Positions 1 through 5,783 are shown, numbered from the stretch's first letter. The stretch is 8,876 bases of DNA from DTU018 sp964618175 (GCA_964618175.1 CAZTZX010000080.1:1-8876), one strand, 5' to 3'. Notes: a model not told the origin generated them from the sequence alone. Numbers and translations are program-made.

Positions 1-719
1 CCTGCCCCACCAGATATTTTATAATAACGTGCCGGTCCGTTGCCCTCTACCGTCTTCTCTGGAGTTAACTCATAATCATTCTGCAGCACCGTTCTGATCT
101 CATCACTGTTGATCATTCTTTCCGGTTCCCAAAACAACAAGTCTCCCACCGGCATAAATTCGATAAAGCGTATATGCAGAGGATGATCATAGGCCAAGCG
201 CGCAAAATCGCCAATCTCATCGTCATTAAACCCGCGAATAGCCACTACATTGATCTTGACCGGATCCATTCCTAACTCCAAGGCTTTAGAAATCGCTTGG
301 AGAACCGAGGACAATCCTCCTCGGCGGGTTATATACGCAAATCGTTCTTCTTTCAGGGTGTCCAAACTAATATTTACGCGCTTTAAGCCGGCTGCTTTTA
401 ATTCCTGGGCCAGAGCTGGAAAAAGCAATCCATTCGTAGTCATGGCAATATCATCAATACCGTCAATATCTGCTAAACACTCCACTAACCTGGTGATGTT
501 TTTTCTCACCAGTGGTTCTCCGCCGGTCAAGCGTATTTTGCTTATTCCCACCCGTGCAGCTACACGAGCCAGGCGAGTATAATCTTCCAAGCTGAGGATC
601 TTCCCATGCTCTAAATTCTGAACACCCTCTTCTGGCATGCAATACCGGCAACGAAAGTTACAGCGATCCGTTACCGAGATACGCAAATAATTTATATTAC
701 GGCCAAAAGAATCCACCAT
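1..719 (-). CDS. moaA: GTP 3',8-cyclase MoaA (molybdenum cofactor biosynthesis), 3' end outside window
   Basis: Radical SAM enzyme that rearranges GTP to 3',8-cyclo-GTP, the first step of molybdopterin synthesis, in the cytoplasm. I translated the minus strand from the ATG at 719-717. It begins MVDSFGRNINYLRIS and carries the radical SAM cysteines C20, C24 and C27 (CNFRCRYC) for the SAM-binding 4Fe-4S cluster. Further on come LTGGEPL, the MTTNG stretch, VNISLDTL, RFIEFMPVG and GPARYY, all typical of MoaA. 239 residues are visible against about 320-330 in the family, so the C-terminal region with the second, GTP-binding Fe-S cluster lies beyond base 1. The start has a strong Shine-Dalgarno, GGGGGAGGGG, 41 bases downstream of the small protein's stop. 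It is probably co-transcribed with that gene from the promoter at 1108-1136 and controlled by the riboswitch at 995-1086. Identification is firm. Confidence 0.97.
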   Translation of the reverse strand, partial: MVDSFGRNINYLRISVTDRCNFRCRYCMPEEGVQNLEHGKILSLEDYTRLARVAARVGISKIRLTGGEPLVRKNITRLVECLADIDGIDDIAMTTNGLLFPALAQELKAAGLKRVNISLDTLKEERFAYITRRGGLSSVLQAISKALELGMDPVKINVVAIRGFNDDEIGDFARLAYDHPLHIRFIEFMPVGDLLFWEPERMINSDEIRTVLQNDYELTPEKTVEGNGPARYYKISGGA

Positions 720-760
720 AGTTTTTCCCCTCCCCCATGGCGATCACATTGATCGGAAGC

Positions 761-937
761 TTAAAAACACCCTAGTTGGCAACTGACTATTTTCACTTTC
801 TCTTCATCACATAGTTTACCGATCTCACTGGGATCGACCTTGAGCTCTTCCGCCAGTTTAAGGGCCTCAGTACAGGTAATCTTGCCATCAGTGGCAACTT
901 CACGAAGTTTTTGAACGATCTGATCATTATTAGGCAT
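761..937 (-). CDS. 58-residue protein with C-terminal CQLGCF, between Moco riboswitch and moaA
   Basis: Small gene read from ATG 937-935 to TAA 763-761. The ribosome binding site is GAGGAGGG, about 6 bases upstream and directly after the leader terminator. The protein starts MPNNDQIVQKLREVATDGK, continues with a helix-rich stretch (TCTEALKLAEELKVDPSEIG, residues 21-40) and ends KIVSCQLGCF. The middle resembles a helix-turn-helix (helix, turn at VDPSE, helix at IGKLCDE), and four cysteines (22, 43, 53, 57) include a C-x3-C pair two residues from the C-terminus. No signal peptide or membrane segment is seen. I cannot name a family with certainty. Its place as first gene after the riboswitch, directly before moaA, suggests a role tied to molybdenum or tungsten cofactor, for example metal or Fe-S binding or regulation; that is inference. 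Codon use and ribosome binding site support a real gene. Confidence 0.82.
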   Translation of the reverse strand: MPNNDQIVQKLREVATDGKITCTEALKLAEELKVDPSEIGKLCDEEKVKIVSCQLGCF

Positions 938-951
938 ATTTTTCCCTCCTC

Positions 952-985
952 AATAAAATAAAACACCCCTGGAAAGAAGGGTGTT
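952..985 (-). terminator. Intrinsic terminator in the moa leader (riboswitch expression platform)
   Basis: On the minus strand AACACCC (985-979) pairs with GGGTGTT (968-962) around a 10-base loop and is followed by TTATTTTATT. It lies 10 bases after the riboswitch P1 stem and just before the small gene's ribosome binding site, the normal position for a transcription-terminating expression platform. GGGTGT inside the aptamer (1038-1033) is complementary to the terminator's 5' arm and could form a short antiterminator when no ligand is bound; that pairing is inference. Confidence 0.82.
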
Positions 986-994
986 ATGCGGGTG

Positions 995-1086
995 AACTCC
1001 TTTCCAAATGGGAGGCACACCAGTTTCCCGGTACACCCGTCGTTCCAAAAGCCTTAGCCGTGCCTTAGGATTTTGAAATCGGAGTT
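995..1086 (-). ncRNA. Moco (molybdenum cofactor) riboswitch aptamer
   Basis: The minus-strand leader matches what I know of the Moco RNA motif. A closing stem P1 is formed by AACTCC (1086-1081) and GGAGTT (1000-995). A P2 helix is formed by GGCAC (1064-1060) and GTGCC (1018-1014). A hairpin, ACCGG-GAAA-CTGGT (1032-1019), has a GNRA tetraloop, and the conserved stretch GTGCCTCCCA...TGGAAAGGAG follows. The element lies between a sigma-A promoter and an intrinsic terminator, upstream of moaA. In the known class, binding of reduced molybdenum cofactor lowers expression of downstream moa genes. Some members are thought to answer to tungsten cofactor instead, and I cannot tell which applies here. 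Confidence 0.88.
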
Positions 1087-1107
1087 ATAAACTTGTCCTG
1101 TTTATAA

Positions 1108-1136
1108 ATTATACACCATGGGAATCCTTTCAACAA
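1108..1136 (-). promoter_or_regulatory. Sigma-A promoter of the moa leader
   Basis: On the minus strand, -35 TTGTTG (1136-1131) and a perfect -10 TATAAT (1113-1108) are separated by exactly 17 bases. Transcription would start near 1101, about 15 bases before the P1 stem of the riboswitch, so the whole aptamer falls in the transcript. Confidence 0.82.
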
Positions 1137-1177
1137 TTAATTACATTATTCTTGTGAATAAGCCCCCCGGTAGAAAC

Positions 1178-1205
1178 TTAACTGTCCAAAAAGGTATGGT
1201 ATGAT
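1178..1205 (+). promoter_or_regulatory. Candidate promoter of the NfeD-SPFH operon
   Basis: TTAACT (1178-1183) and TATGAT (1200-1205) are separated by 16 bases, matching 4/6 and 5/6 of the sigma-A consensus. It lies about 47 bases before the NfeD start. The perfect palindrome at 1208-1219 would sit at about the transcription start. A plausible but unconfirmed call. Confidence 0.45.
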
Positions 1206-1207
1206 TA

Positions 1208-1219
1208 GATTGATCAATC
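1208..1219. repeat. Perfect 12-bp palindrome GATTGATCAATC, possible operator
   Basis: A self-complementary 12-mer directly downstream of the candidate -10 box of the NfeD-SPFH operon. A site overlapping the transcription start could serve as an operator for a dimeric repressor. No regulator gene lies next to it, and a palindrome of this length can occur by chance. Confidence 0.4.
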
Positions 1220-1251
1220 CATAAATTAATTACAGGAGAGGAGGCTAGTTA

Positions 1252-1680
1252 ATGACCTTCCTGGAGTGGATTTTAGTGGCCATTATCTGTGGTGCCATCG
1301 AGATATTTACAGCTGGTTTTTGGTTTCTATGGTTAGCGATAGCTGGAGTAATAGTAGCTTTACTAGTTCAATTCGGCCTTTTACCTGCCTTGGAACTGCA
1401 GTTGCTTGTCTTTGCTTTATTCACTCTGCTGTTGATAATTTTCACCCGTCCCCTGATAGTAAAGTTCGTTAAGTCAAATGATACGGTCAGTAATGTGAAA
1501 GCCCTTATCGGGCAGCACGGGATCACTTTGACCAGTATCGTCCCCATGCAATTTGGACAGGTGAAAGTAAATGGTGAAATATGGACAGCAGTTACTGAGG
1601 AAGAATTAGAAGAGGATACGCGCGTCGAAGTGATTGGTATCGACGGTGTCAAACTGCTGGTAAAGAAGGCCTTAGATTAG
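1252..1680 (+). CDS. NfeD-like membrane protein
   Basis: A 142-residue integral membrane protein of the NfeD family, the short type without the ClpP-like protease domain. There are three hydrophobic segments at roughly residues 4-20, 22-43 and 48-68. A soluble C-terminal half follows, residues 84-140 (ALIGQHGITLTS... FGQVKVNGEIW... VEVIGIDGVKLLVKK), with the pattern of the NfeD OB-fold. Such proteins are encoded beside SPFH proteins and are thought to help organise or regulate membrane microdomains; the exact biochemical role is unknown. The ATG is preceded by GGAGAGGAGG, 7 bases away. The next gene begins 17 bases after its stop, so the two form one operon. Comparable pairs are E. coli ybbJ/qmcA and the Bacillus yqeZ/yuaF-type genes. 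Family assignment is firm; no symbol is given because naming differs between lineages. Confidence 0.9.
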   Translation: MTFLEWILVAIICGAIEIFTAGFWFLWLAIAGVIVALLVQFGLLPALELQLLVFALFTLLLIIFTRPLIVKFVKSNDTVSNVKALIGQHGITLTSIVPMQFGQVKVNGEIWTAVTEEELEEDTRVEVIGIDGVKLLVKKALD

Positions 1681-1697
1681 AAAAGGAGTGAAGCCGA

Positions 1698-2648
1698 TTG
1701 TTGAGTGTATTTGTTAATGTGATCCTGGTTCTGTTTGTGATCATAATTGCCGTCTCCTCCATAAAAATTATTAAACAGGCCACCGTGGGTGTCGTGGAGC
1801 GACTGGGTAAATATCACAAAACAGCGGAAAAGGGCATAAATATTATTATCCCGTTCATAGACCGATTTCGTTCCATTATTGACATGCGGGAACAGGTAGT
1901 AGACTTTCCTCCCCAACCGGTCATAACCAAAGACAACGTTACCATGATGATAGATACTGTAGTGTATTATCAGGTTACCGACCCGTTCAGGTTTTCCTAT
2001 GAGATTTCCAATGCCATCGTGGCCATTGAAAATCTTACCGCCACCACCCTGCGCAACATTGTAGGTGACCTGGAATTGGATGAGACCCTGACCTCTCGGG
2101 ATCTGGTCAACACTAAACTGCGCGCCATCCTGGATGAAGCTACTGATAAGTGGGGTATCAAAGTAAATCGAGTGGAACTTAGGAACATCATACCACCCCA
2201 GGATATTCAGAATGCCATGGAAAAACAGATGCGGGCCGAGCGAGAAAAACGCGAAGCCATACTGAGAGCTGAAGGTCAGAAGACGGCAGCTATTCTGGAA
2301 GCGGAAGGTCTTAAACAGGCCGCTATCTTAAAAGCGGAGGCGGTTCGGGAAGCAGCTATCCGTGAGGCGGAAGGACACCGTCAAGCCCAGATCTTGGAGG
2401 CAGAAGGTGAGGCTCAGGCCATTCTCTCGGTTCAGAAAGCTTTTTCTGACAGCCTGGTCATGATCAAAGACGCCCAGGCCGACAACAAAGTACTGGCCTT
2501 AAAGTCACTGGAAGCCATTAAAAACTTAGCTGAAGGTCAGGCTACCAAACTGATCATTCCCAGCGATCTCGCCGGCTTGGCCGGTGTATTTGCCTCCCTT
2601 AAAGAAGCTGCCATCGATACGGGCCATAACACTACCGATCAGGAATAG
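1698..2648 (+). CDS. SPFH/Band 7 domain protein, QmcA/stomatin-like
   Basis: A 316-residue membrane-anchored scaffold of the SPFH (stomatin/prohibitin/flotillin/HflK-C) superfamily. An N-terminal hydrophobic anchor (about residues 3-25) leads into the SPFH domain (about 26-185), with typical stretches VGVVERLGKYH, GINIIIPFIDR, VVYYQVTDP and VNRVELRNIIPP. The region 186-245 is an Ala/Glu-rich coiled coil in which AEG or AEA recurs at 191, 202, 213, 224 and 235, an exact 11-residue period. Proteins of this type oligomerise on the inner membrane, mark lipid microdomains and modulate proteases or other membrane proteins. The start is TTG at 1698, seven bases after AAGGAGTG; an adjacent in-frame TTG at 1701 is a possible alternative and no ATG is nearby. 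It is encoded directly after its usual NfeD partner. Length and domain order fit QmcA-like members; family is certain, function inferred. Confidence 0.94.
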   Translation: MLSVFVNVILVLFVIIIAVSSIKIIKQATVGVVERLGKYHKTAEKGINIIIPFIDRFRSIIDMREQVVDFPPQPVITKDNVTMMIDTVVYYQVTDPFRFSYEISNAIVAIENLTATTLRNIVGDLELDETLTSRDLVNTKLRAILDEATDKWGIKVNRVELRNIIPPQDIQNAMEKQMRAEREKREAILRAEGQKTAAILEAEGLKQAAILKAEAVREAAIREAEGHRQAQILEAEGEAQAILSVQKAFSDSLVMIKDAQADNKVLALKSLEAIKNLAEGQATKLIIPSDLAGLAGVFASLKEAAIDTGHNTTDQE

Positions 2649-2727
2649 ACCAAAATCTCTGGAGTCATATGCCCGACCTTAGAATTGTTGTGGATCAAGC
2701 CACGATGAATGAAAAAATTCCTTGGGT

Positions 2728-2773
2728 GTAGGGGAGGCTTAAGCCTCCCCTCGGAAACTTAAGTTTCCGCTAC
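2728..2773. repeat. REP-like inverted doublet: two abutting perfect palindromes flanked by GTAG/CTAC
   Basis: A perfect 22-bp palindrome (2730-2751, G+C-rich arms, centre CTTAAG) is followed without a gap by a perfect 18-bp palindrome (2752-2769, A+T-richer arms, also centred on CTTAAG). The centres are exactly 20 bases apart. GTAG begins at 2728 and CTAC ends at 2773, so each hairpin is preceded by GTAG when read from its own side. That layout resembles an inverted pair of REP elements. It lies between convergent genes, so it may also protect mRNA ends. It is not a canonical terminator, because neither side has an immediate U-tract. Confidence 0.6.
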
Positions 2774-2790
2774 TGCTTAGGTGAGAGGTA

Positions 2791-3381
2791 TTAGAAATAA
2801 TCCCAGCTGAGGACCAGCTCGGAGTGATCAGTTACTATCCAGTGCATAGGAATATCCTGCTCATGAGGAAAAACGTTTTCAACTACTTGAAATTCATAAC
2901 ATACTCCACAAAAAAAGGCTGCGTCACTTAGATGAGGCAAAAAACGGTCATAATATCCCCTACCATAACCAAGCCGATAGCCTTTATAGTCAAAAACCAA
3001 TCCCGGTACCAGAACCGCATCAATGCGCCGGGGATCAAAGGCTGTCCCTAGCGGCTCGCGAATTCCAAAAGGACCTGCCTGGATATCTTCCCATCCCGTC
3101 CACTCAACGGCCTCTAGTTGACCCTTAGCCTCTACTCTCGGCAGAAGAATGGTGCGCCCCTCCTGGTGCCACTTTTCCATCAATGGCAGTAGATCGACTT
3201 CATTATTGATGCTGGCAAAGGCCATGATGTGGTGAGCTTCCTGTATAGGATTCAGTTCCTCGACCCGTTGCCTAATCTGCTGGCTAAAGTGCTTGACTTC
3301 GGCCGCCGCCATCTGTCCCCGCCGATCTTTCATTTCCGTCCGAAGCTGTTTCTTTCTGGTTAAAATTTCTTGCATATCCAT
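2791..3381 (-). CDS. 5-formyltetrahydrofolate cyclo-ligase (5,10-methenyltetrahydrofolate synthetase)
   Basis: Cytoplasmic enzyme of one-carbon metabolism that converts 5-formyl-THF plus ATP to 5,10-methenyl-THF, returning stored folate to the active pool. The 196-residue length is typical. Visible family marks are the N-terminal basic helix (RKKQLR), EVDLLP (61-66), LLPRV (79-83), FGIREP (105-110), VLVPGLVFD (123-131) and the ATP/folate-binding signature GYRLGYGRGYYDRF (134-147). DIPM follows near residue 176. Two starts are possible. ATG 3381 lies only 3 bases after AGGAG, while ATG 3375, two codons in, has a better spacing of 9, so the true protein may begin MQEILTRKK. The gene starts 15 bases after the stop of the Lgt-like gene, and the two are probably co-transcribed. 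Names used elsewhere include fau, ygfA and yqgN. Confidence 0.95.
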   Translation of the reverse strand: MDMQEILTRKKQLRTEMKDRRGQMAAAEVKHFSQQIRQRVEELNPIQEAHHIMAFASINNEVDLLPLMEKWHQEGRTILLPRVEAKGQLEAVEWTGWEDIQAGPFGIREPLGTAFDPRRIDAVLVPGLVFDYKGYRLGYGRGYYDRFLPHLSDAAFFCGVCYEFQVVENVFPHEQDIPMHWIVTDHSELVLSWDYF

Positions 3382-3396
3382 CTACTCCTGCCTATT

Positions 3397-4155
3397 TTAG
3401 AACCAATAGCGGGATGAACGGGAGCGTTGCCAGAAGTATAACAAGAGAGCCACCACCAGTAATCCCAGCGTATAAACCTGTCCCAGAGAAAACATTCCAT
3501 AGAAGATCACCGTTTCTCGGAAGAATTCCACAACAAACCGATAAATGCCATAACCTATGAGATAGAGCAGGAAAACCTGACCCGAAAACTTGCGACGTGG
3601 ATAAAACCATATCAAAAAGGCAAATAAGATAAAATTCAGTAAAGAACTGTATAGTTGGGTAGGATGACGGACAAATTCGTCAACTGCCGGAAAAACCACT
3701 CCCCATAGTGAGTTGGTTATTTCCCCATAGCAGCAGCCCCGCAAAAAGCAGCCGATGCGCACCAGTGCATAGCCCAGAGCCAAAAAAGGTGCGAACATAT
3801 CAGCTACCTTCCCAAAAGACATCCTCTTTTTGTACAGATAGATGACAAAAGGTATGCCCCCGCCAATAAGGCCCCCATACCATATCATCCCTTCGATGCC
3901 GTTCTTGATGGAAAAGAACATCATTGGGTCCGCCAAAAATGCGTCCCATTGGTAAACTATGATGTAGGCTGCATGAGCCCCGATTATTCCACAAATAACC
4001 ATGAGGATTATCATCTCGAATACGGCATCTCTATCATAGCCTTCTTGGTCGAATAAGCGTCCTATTCCCCAGATAGCTATCAGAACTGCTATCGCCATCA
4101 TAAATCCCCAGGAGTATACTTTCAGACTTCCTAACTCAAATAACACCGGATACAC
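3397..4155 (-). CDS. lgt: Lgt-family prolipoprotein diacylglyceryl transferase, cysteine-rich variant
   Basis: A 252-residue polytopic membrane protein of the Lgt family, which moves a diacylglyceryl group from phosphatidylglycerol to the lipobox cysteine of prolipoproteins. It shows YSWGFMMA near the N-terminus, WYGGLIGG (92-99), RIGCFLRGCCYG (133-144), HPTQLY (164-169), GYGIYRFVVEFFRE (201-214) and SLGQ (223-226), with about seven hydrophobic segments. Compared from memory with E. coli Lgt, the arginines matching R143 and R239 are kept. The histidine of HGGLIG is tyrosine, and the Asn and Glu of GRLGNFINGE are both cysteine. This form is common among Clostridia and other anaerobes and is usually annotated as Lgt, but altered activity cannot be excluded. 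The start is GTG at 4155, seven bases after GAGGAGGA. The gene follows the DnaA-box region and precedes the folate cyclo-ligase by 15 bases. Confidence 0.85.
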   Translation of the reverse strand: MYPVLFELGSLKVYSWGFMMAIAVLIAIWGIGRLFDQEGYDRDAVFEMIILMVICGIIGAHAAYIIVYQWDAFLADPMMFFSIKNGIEGMIWYGGLIGGGIPFVIYLYKKRMSFGKVADMFAPFLALGYALVRIGCFLRGCCYGEITNSLWGVVFPAVDEFVRHPTQLYSSLLNFILFAFLIWFYPRRKFSGQVFLLYLIGYGIYRFVVEFFRETVIFYGMFSLGQVYTLGLLVVALLLYFWQRSRSSRYWF

Positions 4156-4178
4156 CTTGGTTCCTCCTCACTTAATGG

Positions 4179-4187
4179 TTATCCACA
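4179..4187 (+). promoter_or_regulatory. DnaA box TTATCCACA (isolated)
   Basis: An exact match to the consensus DnaA box, 11 bases upstream of the ribosome binding site of the Lgt-family gene and in the same orientation as the cluster at 4274-4316. Taken with that cluster it adds a third perfect box within 125 bases. Confidence 0.6.
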
Positions 4188-4273
4188 GCTTCATTAGTTT
4201 GATTTATCGGCTTCTATTTTAAACCCGGGACTCATTTAATTATGCTCAACCCCGTGAAGTGGTGGAATGGTAA

Positions 4274-4316
4274 TTATCAACAGACTTATCCACATTATCC
4301 ACAGTTATTTTTCACA
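4274..4316 (+). promoter_or_regulatory. DnaA-box cluster downstream of tsaD
   Basis: Two perfect TTATCCACA boxes abut head-to-tail at 4286-4294 and 4295-4303. A one-mismatch box, TTATCAACA, lies at 4274-4282, and a weaker TTTTTCACA lies at 4308-4316. All share one orientation. The cluster fills the space between the tsaD stop and the gap before lgt. No dnaA or dnaN gene and no long AT-rich unwinding element is present, so this is more likely a DnaA-titrating or regulatory cluster than an origin. Binding itself is not shown. Confidence 0.65.
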
Positions 4317-4320
4317 GGGA

Positions 4321-5319
4321 CTATAGGCTTGCCTGTGCATTGACATGCAAAGATGCAAAACGTCCCTGCACAAACTCTGGATAAGCTGCAGCTGCAATCA
4401 TTACCGCATTATCGGTACATAAGGACAAGGAGGGATAATGAACTGGTCGTCCTATTTCCTGTCCTCGCTTGGTCATCAATTCTCGCAGTGGGCCATTAGC
4501 GGCCACTCCACCTGCCATGATAATACTGCGCGCTTGATACTGTTCAGTCGCCTGGATGGTTTTGCCCACCAGGATCTCTATCAAAGCCGTTTGAAATTCG
4601 GCGGCCATATCTTCCACATTAGCCTCGCCCCTTTGTTGGGCCTTGCGCCATTCATTCATAACCGCTGTTTTTAAGCCGCTGAAGCTAAACTCTAACTCGG
4701 GGCGCTTCAAGAATACCCGAGGCAGAGTGTAACGACCAGCCTGTCCTGATTCAGCCGCCTTCTGAATAGCCGGCCCACCCGGATAACCCAATCCCAGGAA
4801 ACGAGCTACCTTATCAAAGGCTTCACCGGCAGCATCATCCAAAGTGGCACCGATAAGCTGATAGTCCATCTCGCTTTGCATCAGCAACAGACTGGTATGC
4901 CCCCCGGAAACCACCAGACAAATAGCCGGAAACTCCAAGTGCGGATATTCTAACAGATTAGCATATATGTGGCCATTGAGATGATTGATCGTAATAAGTG
5001 GTTTATTTATACCATAAGCGAAAGCTTTAGCAAAGGAGAGTCCTACCAGTAAAGCTCCTATCAACCCGGGCCGATTGGTCACGGCCACTGCATCCAGATC
5101 AGCATAGGCCAATCCGCTTTCATCCATAGCCTTTTGAACCACCAGGCCAATATTTTCCACATGCTTGCGGGAGGCTACTTCCGGAACTACTCCTCCGAAG
5201 CGGCGATGGATATCGATTTGTGAATTAACTATATTGGATAATATGTGGCGCCCATTTTGAACTACGGCAGCCGCAGTCTCATCGCAGGAGGTCTCTATCC
5301 CCAGAATATTGACGGTCAT
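4321..5319 (-). CDS. tsaD: tRNA N6-threonylcarbamoyladenosine transferase TsaD (Kae1/Gcp family)
   Basis: Catalytic subunit that transfers the threonylcarbamoyl group from threonylcarbamoyl-AMP to A37 of ANN-decoding tRNAs, acting with TsaB and TsaE. The 332-residue ASKHA-fold protein shows the N-terminal ETSCDET (9-15), metal-binding histidines H113 and H117 in HLNGH, VSGGHT (137-142), DDAAGEAFDK (161-170), FSFSGLKTA (211-219), GGVAAN (270-275) and the metal-binding aspartate D303 in CTDNA. Full length and with no key residue missing. The ATG at 5319 is preceded by AGGGGATG and lies 11 bases after the rimI stop. It is the last gene of the compact tsaE-tsaB-rimI-tsaD run. No intrinsic terminator is seen after it; a DnaA-box cluster begins within a few bases of the stop. 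Confidence 0.98.
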   Translation of the reverse strand: MTVNILGIETSCDETAAAVVQNGRHILSNIVNSQIDIHRRFGGVVPEVASRKHVENIGLVVQKAMDESGLAYADLDAVAVTNRPGLIGALLVGLSFAKAFAYGINKPLITINHLNGHIYANLLEYPHLEFPAICLVVSGGHTSLLLMQSEMDYQLIGATLDDAAGEAFDKVARFLGLGYPGGPAIQKAAESGQAGRYTLPRVFLKRPELEFSFSGLKTAVMNEWRKAQQRGEANVEDMAAEFQTALIEILVGKTIQATEQYQARSIIMAGGVAANGPLRELMTKRGQEIGRPVHYPSLSLCTDNAVMIAAAAYPEFVQGRFASLHVNAQASL

Positions 5320-5330
5320 AGTAGCATCCC

Positions 5331-5783
5331 CTAAAACAATAATTTAGTCATTAGAATGGCATCTTCGCCATTATCTGAGTAGTAGGCTTTGCGGCGGCCG
5401 GTTTCCATGTAGTCCATACTCTCATACAGAGCCAGAGCCACATAATTGGAAGGGCGTACTTCCAACAGGATCCGCAGAGCTTTCTTCTGCCGGGCGGCCT
5501 TCTCCGCTTCCTCCATCAAAACTCGGCCTAATCCTTGGCCGCGCCACTTAGGATCCACCGCCACATTGGTAATATGGGCTTCCTCAAAAACGACCCAAAG
5601 GCCAACATAGCCGACCAACTGCGCTTCCCGATCACAGACCAGATAGGTGGCAAATTGGTTTTTCAACTCTCCCAGGTAGGATTGTTTGGACCAGGGCAGG
5701 GTGAAAGCCTGCTGTTCAATGGCCATCACCTCATCCACATCACGTTCGGTCATTCTGCGTACCAGGTAATTGGATATCCCCAT
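5331..5783 (-). CDS. rimI: GNAT-family protein N-acetyltransferase RimI
   Basis: A 150-residue acetyltransferase of the RimI type; in E. coli RimI acetylates the N-terminal residue of ribosomal protein S18, and other targets are likely in other species. The N-terminal stretch IEQQAFTLPW (22-31) is characteristic. ITNVAVDPKWRGQGLGRVLM (71-90) holds the acetyl-CoA pyrophosphate-binding motif RGQGLGR. LEVRPSN (107-113) and ALYE (118-121) contain E108 and Y120, matching the proposed catalytic Glu and Tyr of RimI. The ATG at 5783 overlaps the tsaB stop by one base (TAATG), which implies translational coupling. The link with tsaB and tsaD is widespread in bacteria, though RimI is not needed for t6A synthesis. 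Identification is secure at family level; the substrate is inferred. Confidence 0.94.
   Translation of the reverse strand: MGISNYLVRRMTERDVDEVMAIEQQAFTLPWSKQSYLGELKNQFATYLVCDREAQLVGYVGLWVVFEEAHITNVAVDPKWRGQGLGRVLMEEAEKAARQKKALRILLEVRPSNYVALALYESMDYMETGRRKAYYSDNGEDAILMTKLLF

Noticed and set aside
250..582. Plus-strand frame opposite moaA
   Set aside because: Antisense shadow of the well-supported radical SAM gene, with no family resemblance.
793..1020. 75-codon minus-strand frame running from the riboswitch into the small gene
   Set aside because: It reads through the riboswitch and terminator and overlaps the 58-residue gene in another frame. It has no good ribosome binding site, and its residues look random.
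2669..2731. 20-residue plus-strand frame (ATG 2669 to TAG 2729-2731) after the SPFH gene, with GGAG four bases upstream
   Set aside because: Too short, with no recognisable family; its stop codon falls within the palindromic element. It could be a remnant but cannot be supported as a gene.
2730..2769. The two palindromes as a bidirectional intrinsic terminator for the convergent genes
   Set aside because: The hairpins are strong, but no run of T follows either side directly; the nearest T-run on the minus strand is about 13 bases beyond the stem. Kept as a REP-like repeat instead.
3392..3610. Alternative minus-strand frame inside the Lgt-family gene
   Set aside because: Different frame of a clearly coding membrane protein; no independent ribosome binding site or family match.
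4156..4320. Chromosomal replication origin
   Set aside because: DnaA boxes are present, but there is no dnaA/dnaN neighbourhood and no clear AT-rich unwinding element, and the gap is only 165 bases.
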